Assembly (NCBI GenBank): GCA_035526665.1
Contig: DATLBY010000371.1
Location: 1 to 7,241, forward strand
DNA: 7,241 bases
Reading direction: 5' to 3'
From: DATLBY01 sp035526665
GTDB lineage: Bacteria > Acidobacteriota > Terriglobia > Bryobacterales > Bryobacteraceae
Shown: piece after piece, positions 5,742-7,241 of the stretch
Numbering within the stretch: position 1 is the first letter of the stretch
Layout: each line of letters opens with the position of its first letter
The notes under the pieces: model-generated
Told to the model about the DNA's origin: nothing
The model's input: the letters and a program-made list of their open reading frames with translations, nothing else
Databases searched by the model: none
Translations under genes and position numbers: made by a program

Positions 5742-5779
5742 TCGGAAACTTCCACCAAGCCTACCTCCTGGCGTTGACG

Positions 5780-7241
5780 CTATTGGCGCAGTGAGATCTT
5801 CACCGGTGGACTGCAAAGTCTCTGCGCGCCGGTGATATTACAGACGAGGACCTCGGTGGTCATGGTAGGCAGGTCGCCGGGAACCAGCACATTCACCTGT
5901 TGCAGCCCCGGAATGCCCGGCACCACAGCCGCATAAAGCGGCGTCAAAATCCGGTCGTGCAGCTTTACTTCCACCTTGCCGCCTTCCGGTGGAAGCAGGC
6001 CAGTGGCGAAGAGCTGCACTACACTTCCCACCTGAGCCGGATTGGTTGCACTGTCCACGGTATTGTCCTGATTCAAAATACCTGGATTGAAAATACCCGG
6101 GGATGCCTCTGCCAGAGTTACCGTCATGGGCGCGCTTGCGATTCCGTTTACCGAAACCACCACTTGCGAAGACGTTCGATTTGCCACTTCCACGGGTACT
6201 TGAAAATTAATCTGCGCCGGGCTGCTGTAAAGAATCCGCGCCGGCGAGCCATCAAACTTCAGCGAAAGGTTCTCACCCGCAAGATTGGCGCCTCTCAATG
6301 TACCGAGCGAGCCGCGCACCAGGGGTCCGGCTGCGAAGGTGGCTGCGTTCGTCACACTGGTGATGGATACAGCCGGCCGAGGTGGCAGAGGCGCAGCCGC
6401 CACGTTCACGGTTATGGGGATCGTGACCACGCCCGCCTGCACTCCCGCATCCACCGTAAGAGTCGCCTGGTATGTCCCCGGCGCGGGAAGATTCTGCGCC
6501 AGCACTTCCACCGGAATGACGCCGCCTCCCACACCAGACGTGTTATTCAGGCGAATCCAATTGGAGCCCGATTTGTAATCCACTTTGGCGCTCCAAAGCA
6601 GAGCGCCGCCACCGGCGTTATCCACCGAGACATAACGAAGTTGATAGCCAATCCCCGCGACCGGGTTGAATAGAATCGCCGGGGGATCTACCACCAGGCG
6701 TGGAAGATAAGCCCCGCTGCAATCGCCCTGCAGGTTGCAATCGGTGGGCGCCGGACCTCCGGCGAAGCGAGGGATAGGCGCGTCCGGCGAGGCGAGCGGC
6801 GAATTCGAAATTGGCGCAAACTGGACTTCGCGCCCGGTGGTGATTACCCGGCCGTCGCGCGTGGGAACGAAACCCAGAAAGACCGGAATTTGCGCACTTT
6901 CGCTGATCGCCGGATTGGAATCGAGCACTTCATAAACTACGCTCCCAGAGCCATTGGCCAGCGCAATCTCTCCCACGGTGCCGAAGTCCGAACCCGTCAG
7001 GGGACTCCCGCCCGAGCCTGCGGCAGCGCTTCCCATTACTCTGCCGAGCACCAGGGTTCCCTGCGCGGAGGCTGCATATTGACCGGCACTGACGGGACCA
7101 CCGAAATCGCCTGCCCGCGTTGCCTGCAGCGCACTCGAACCTGCAATCAAATTGGGTGAAAAGAGCCGGGCTCCCTCCGGGAAGCTCGTGAACCGTAGAA
7201 TGAAGCGGGTTCCGTTGTCGGACATGCCGGCGCGTTTTTGG
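5780..7241 (-). CDS. Secreted multidomain protein with BACON-like and TIGR03437 domains (5' partial)
   Basis: The frame is open to the right edge: five sense codons precede the Met at 7225, so that Met is probably internal and the true start, with any signal peptide, lies outside. About 486 residues are visible. Counting from that Met, 1-140 contain a beta-rich segment, including NGSGSVVYEVLDSNP, that I cannot assign. Residues 160-170 have TDCNLQGDC, with two cysteines that could pair. Residues 179-277 look like a BACON-type Ig fold (ALLWSAKVDYKSGSNWIRL, then GTYQATLTVDAG). Residues 285-481 match the Solibacter C-terminal domain TIGR03437: SVTNAATFAAGPLVRGS, RGANLAG, YSSPAQINFQVP, ASPGIF, LFATGLLPPEG and PGLQQVNVLVPGDLP. 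The family's function is unknown; its members are large, exported and paralogous. Nothing adjacent explains its role. It converges on the epimerase gene with a 38-base gap and no evident terminator. Confidence 0.85.
   Translation of the reverse strand, partial: QKRAGMSDNGTRFILRFTSFPEGARLFSPNLIAGSSALQATRAGDFGGPVSAGQYAASAQGTLVLGRVMGSAAAGSGGSPLTGSDFGTVGEIALANGSGSVVYEVLDSNPAISESAQIPVFLGFVPTRDGRVITTGREVQFAPISNSPLASPDAPIPRFAGGPAPTDCNLQGDCSGAYLPRLVVDPPAILFNPVAGIGYQLRYVSVDNAGGGALLWSAKVDYKSGSNWIRLNNTSGVGGGVIPVEVLAQNLPAPGTYQATLTVDAGVQAGVVTIPITVNVAAAPLPPRPAVSITSVTNAATFAAGPLVRGSLGTLRGANLAGENLSLKFDGSPARILYSSPAQINFQVPVEVANRTSSQVVVSVNGIASAPMTVTLAEASPGIFNPGILNQDNTVDSATNPAQVGSVVQLFATGLLPPEGGKVEVKLHDRILTPLYAAVVPGIPGLQQVNVLVPGDLPTMTTEVLVCNITGAQRLCSPPVKISLRQ
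6071..6100 (-). repeat. Tandem 15-bp repeat inside the TIGR03437 domain
   Basis: Two adjacent 15-base units (6071-6085 and 6086-6100) match at 13 of 15 positions. On the coding strand they specify PGIFN-PGILN (residues 376-385). It is an in-frame duplication of five codons in a conserved part of the domain, where the family normally has one PGIF motif. Confidence 0.75.

Noticed and set aside
5900..6673. 257-codon open frame on the plus strand opposite the TIGR03437 gene
   Set aside because: The translation is His/Arg-rich and resembles nothing; the minus-strand frame has clear domain motifs over the same bases.
6758..6796. Two near-identical 14-base copies of a TCCGGCGA-GCGAG sequence
   Set aside because: They are in different reading-frame contexts within a GC-rich Pro/Ala/Gly coding stretch; chance similarity from composition is the simplest account.
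1..7241. A novel defence, mobile or biosynthetic system in the window
   Set aside because: Every gene belongs to a recognisable family, the central cluster is housekeeping, and I saw no transposase, integrase, attachment site, CRISPR repeat, toxin-antitoxin pair or effector-type gene.

Overview
The window looks like chromosomal DNA of an Acidobacteriota bacterium, most likely from the Solibacter/Bryobacter group. Two things point there. The last gene carries the C-terminal domain known as TIGR03437, first defined on the many paralogues in Candidatus Solibacter usitatus. The first gene is the C-terminal end of an Oar-like TonB-dependent receptor of the kind greatly expanded in this phylum. The assignment is by recognition of the protein sequences, not by a search. 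Base composition is moderately GC-rich throughout, and I see no block of foreign composition, no IS element, no tRNA, no rRNA and no CRISPR array.

Layout: (1) 1-786 (+), 3' end of an outer-membrane TonB-dependent receptor, closed by an intrinsic terminator at 811-853. (2) 888-1637 (+), a classical NAD(P)-dependent short-chain dehydrogenase driven by a near-consensus sigma-70 promoter so close to the ATG that the mRNA is probably leaderless. (3) 1749-2960 (+), a small exported penicillin-binding transpeptidase domain protein with a very basic linker, ending at a perfect 12-bp terminator hairpin at 2979-3008 that also serves the convergent gene on the other strand. (4) 4699-3019 (-), the conserved ribosome-assembly cluster rplU-rpmA-obgE, with a promoter at 4790-4818 and a terminator-like hairpin between rpmA and obgE. 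(5) 4854-5741 (+), a sugar isomerase/epimerase-type TIM barrel with a Tat-like signal, divergent from rplU. (6) 7241-5780 (-), the 3' part of a secreted multidomain protein with a BACON-like domain and a TIGR03437 domain, running off the right edge.

Functional sense: rplU-rpmA-obgE is a housekeeping unit (two 50S proteins and a GTPase of large-subunit maturation). The others form no clear pathway. Four (receptor, transpeptidase, Tat-exported epimerase, TIGR03437 protein) act in or beyond the envelope, and the SDR is a cytoplasmic redox enzyme of unknown substrate. I do not see an undescribed defence or mobile system here. The second-look items are mainly about gene expression (leaderless and SD-less starts, an intra-operon terminator, overlapping divergent -10 boxes) and about the unusual transpeptidase. 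All intergenic gaps are shorter than 300 bases.
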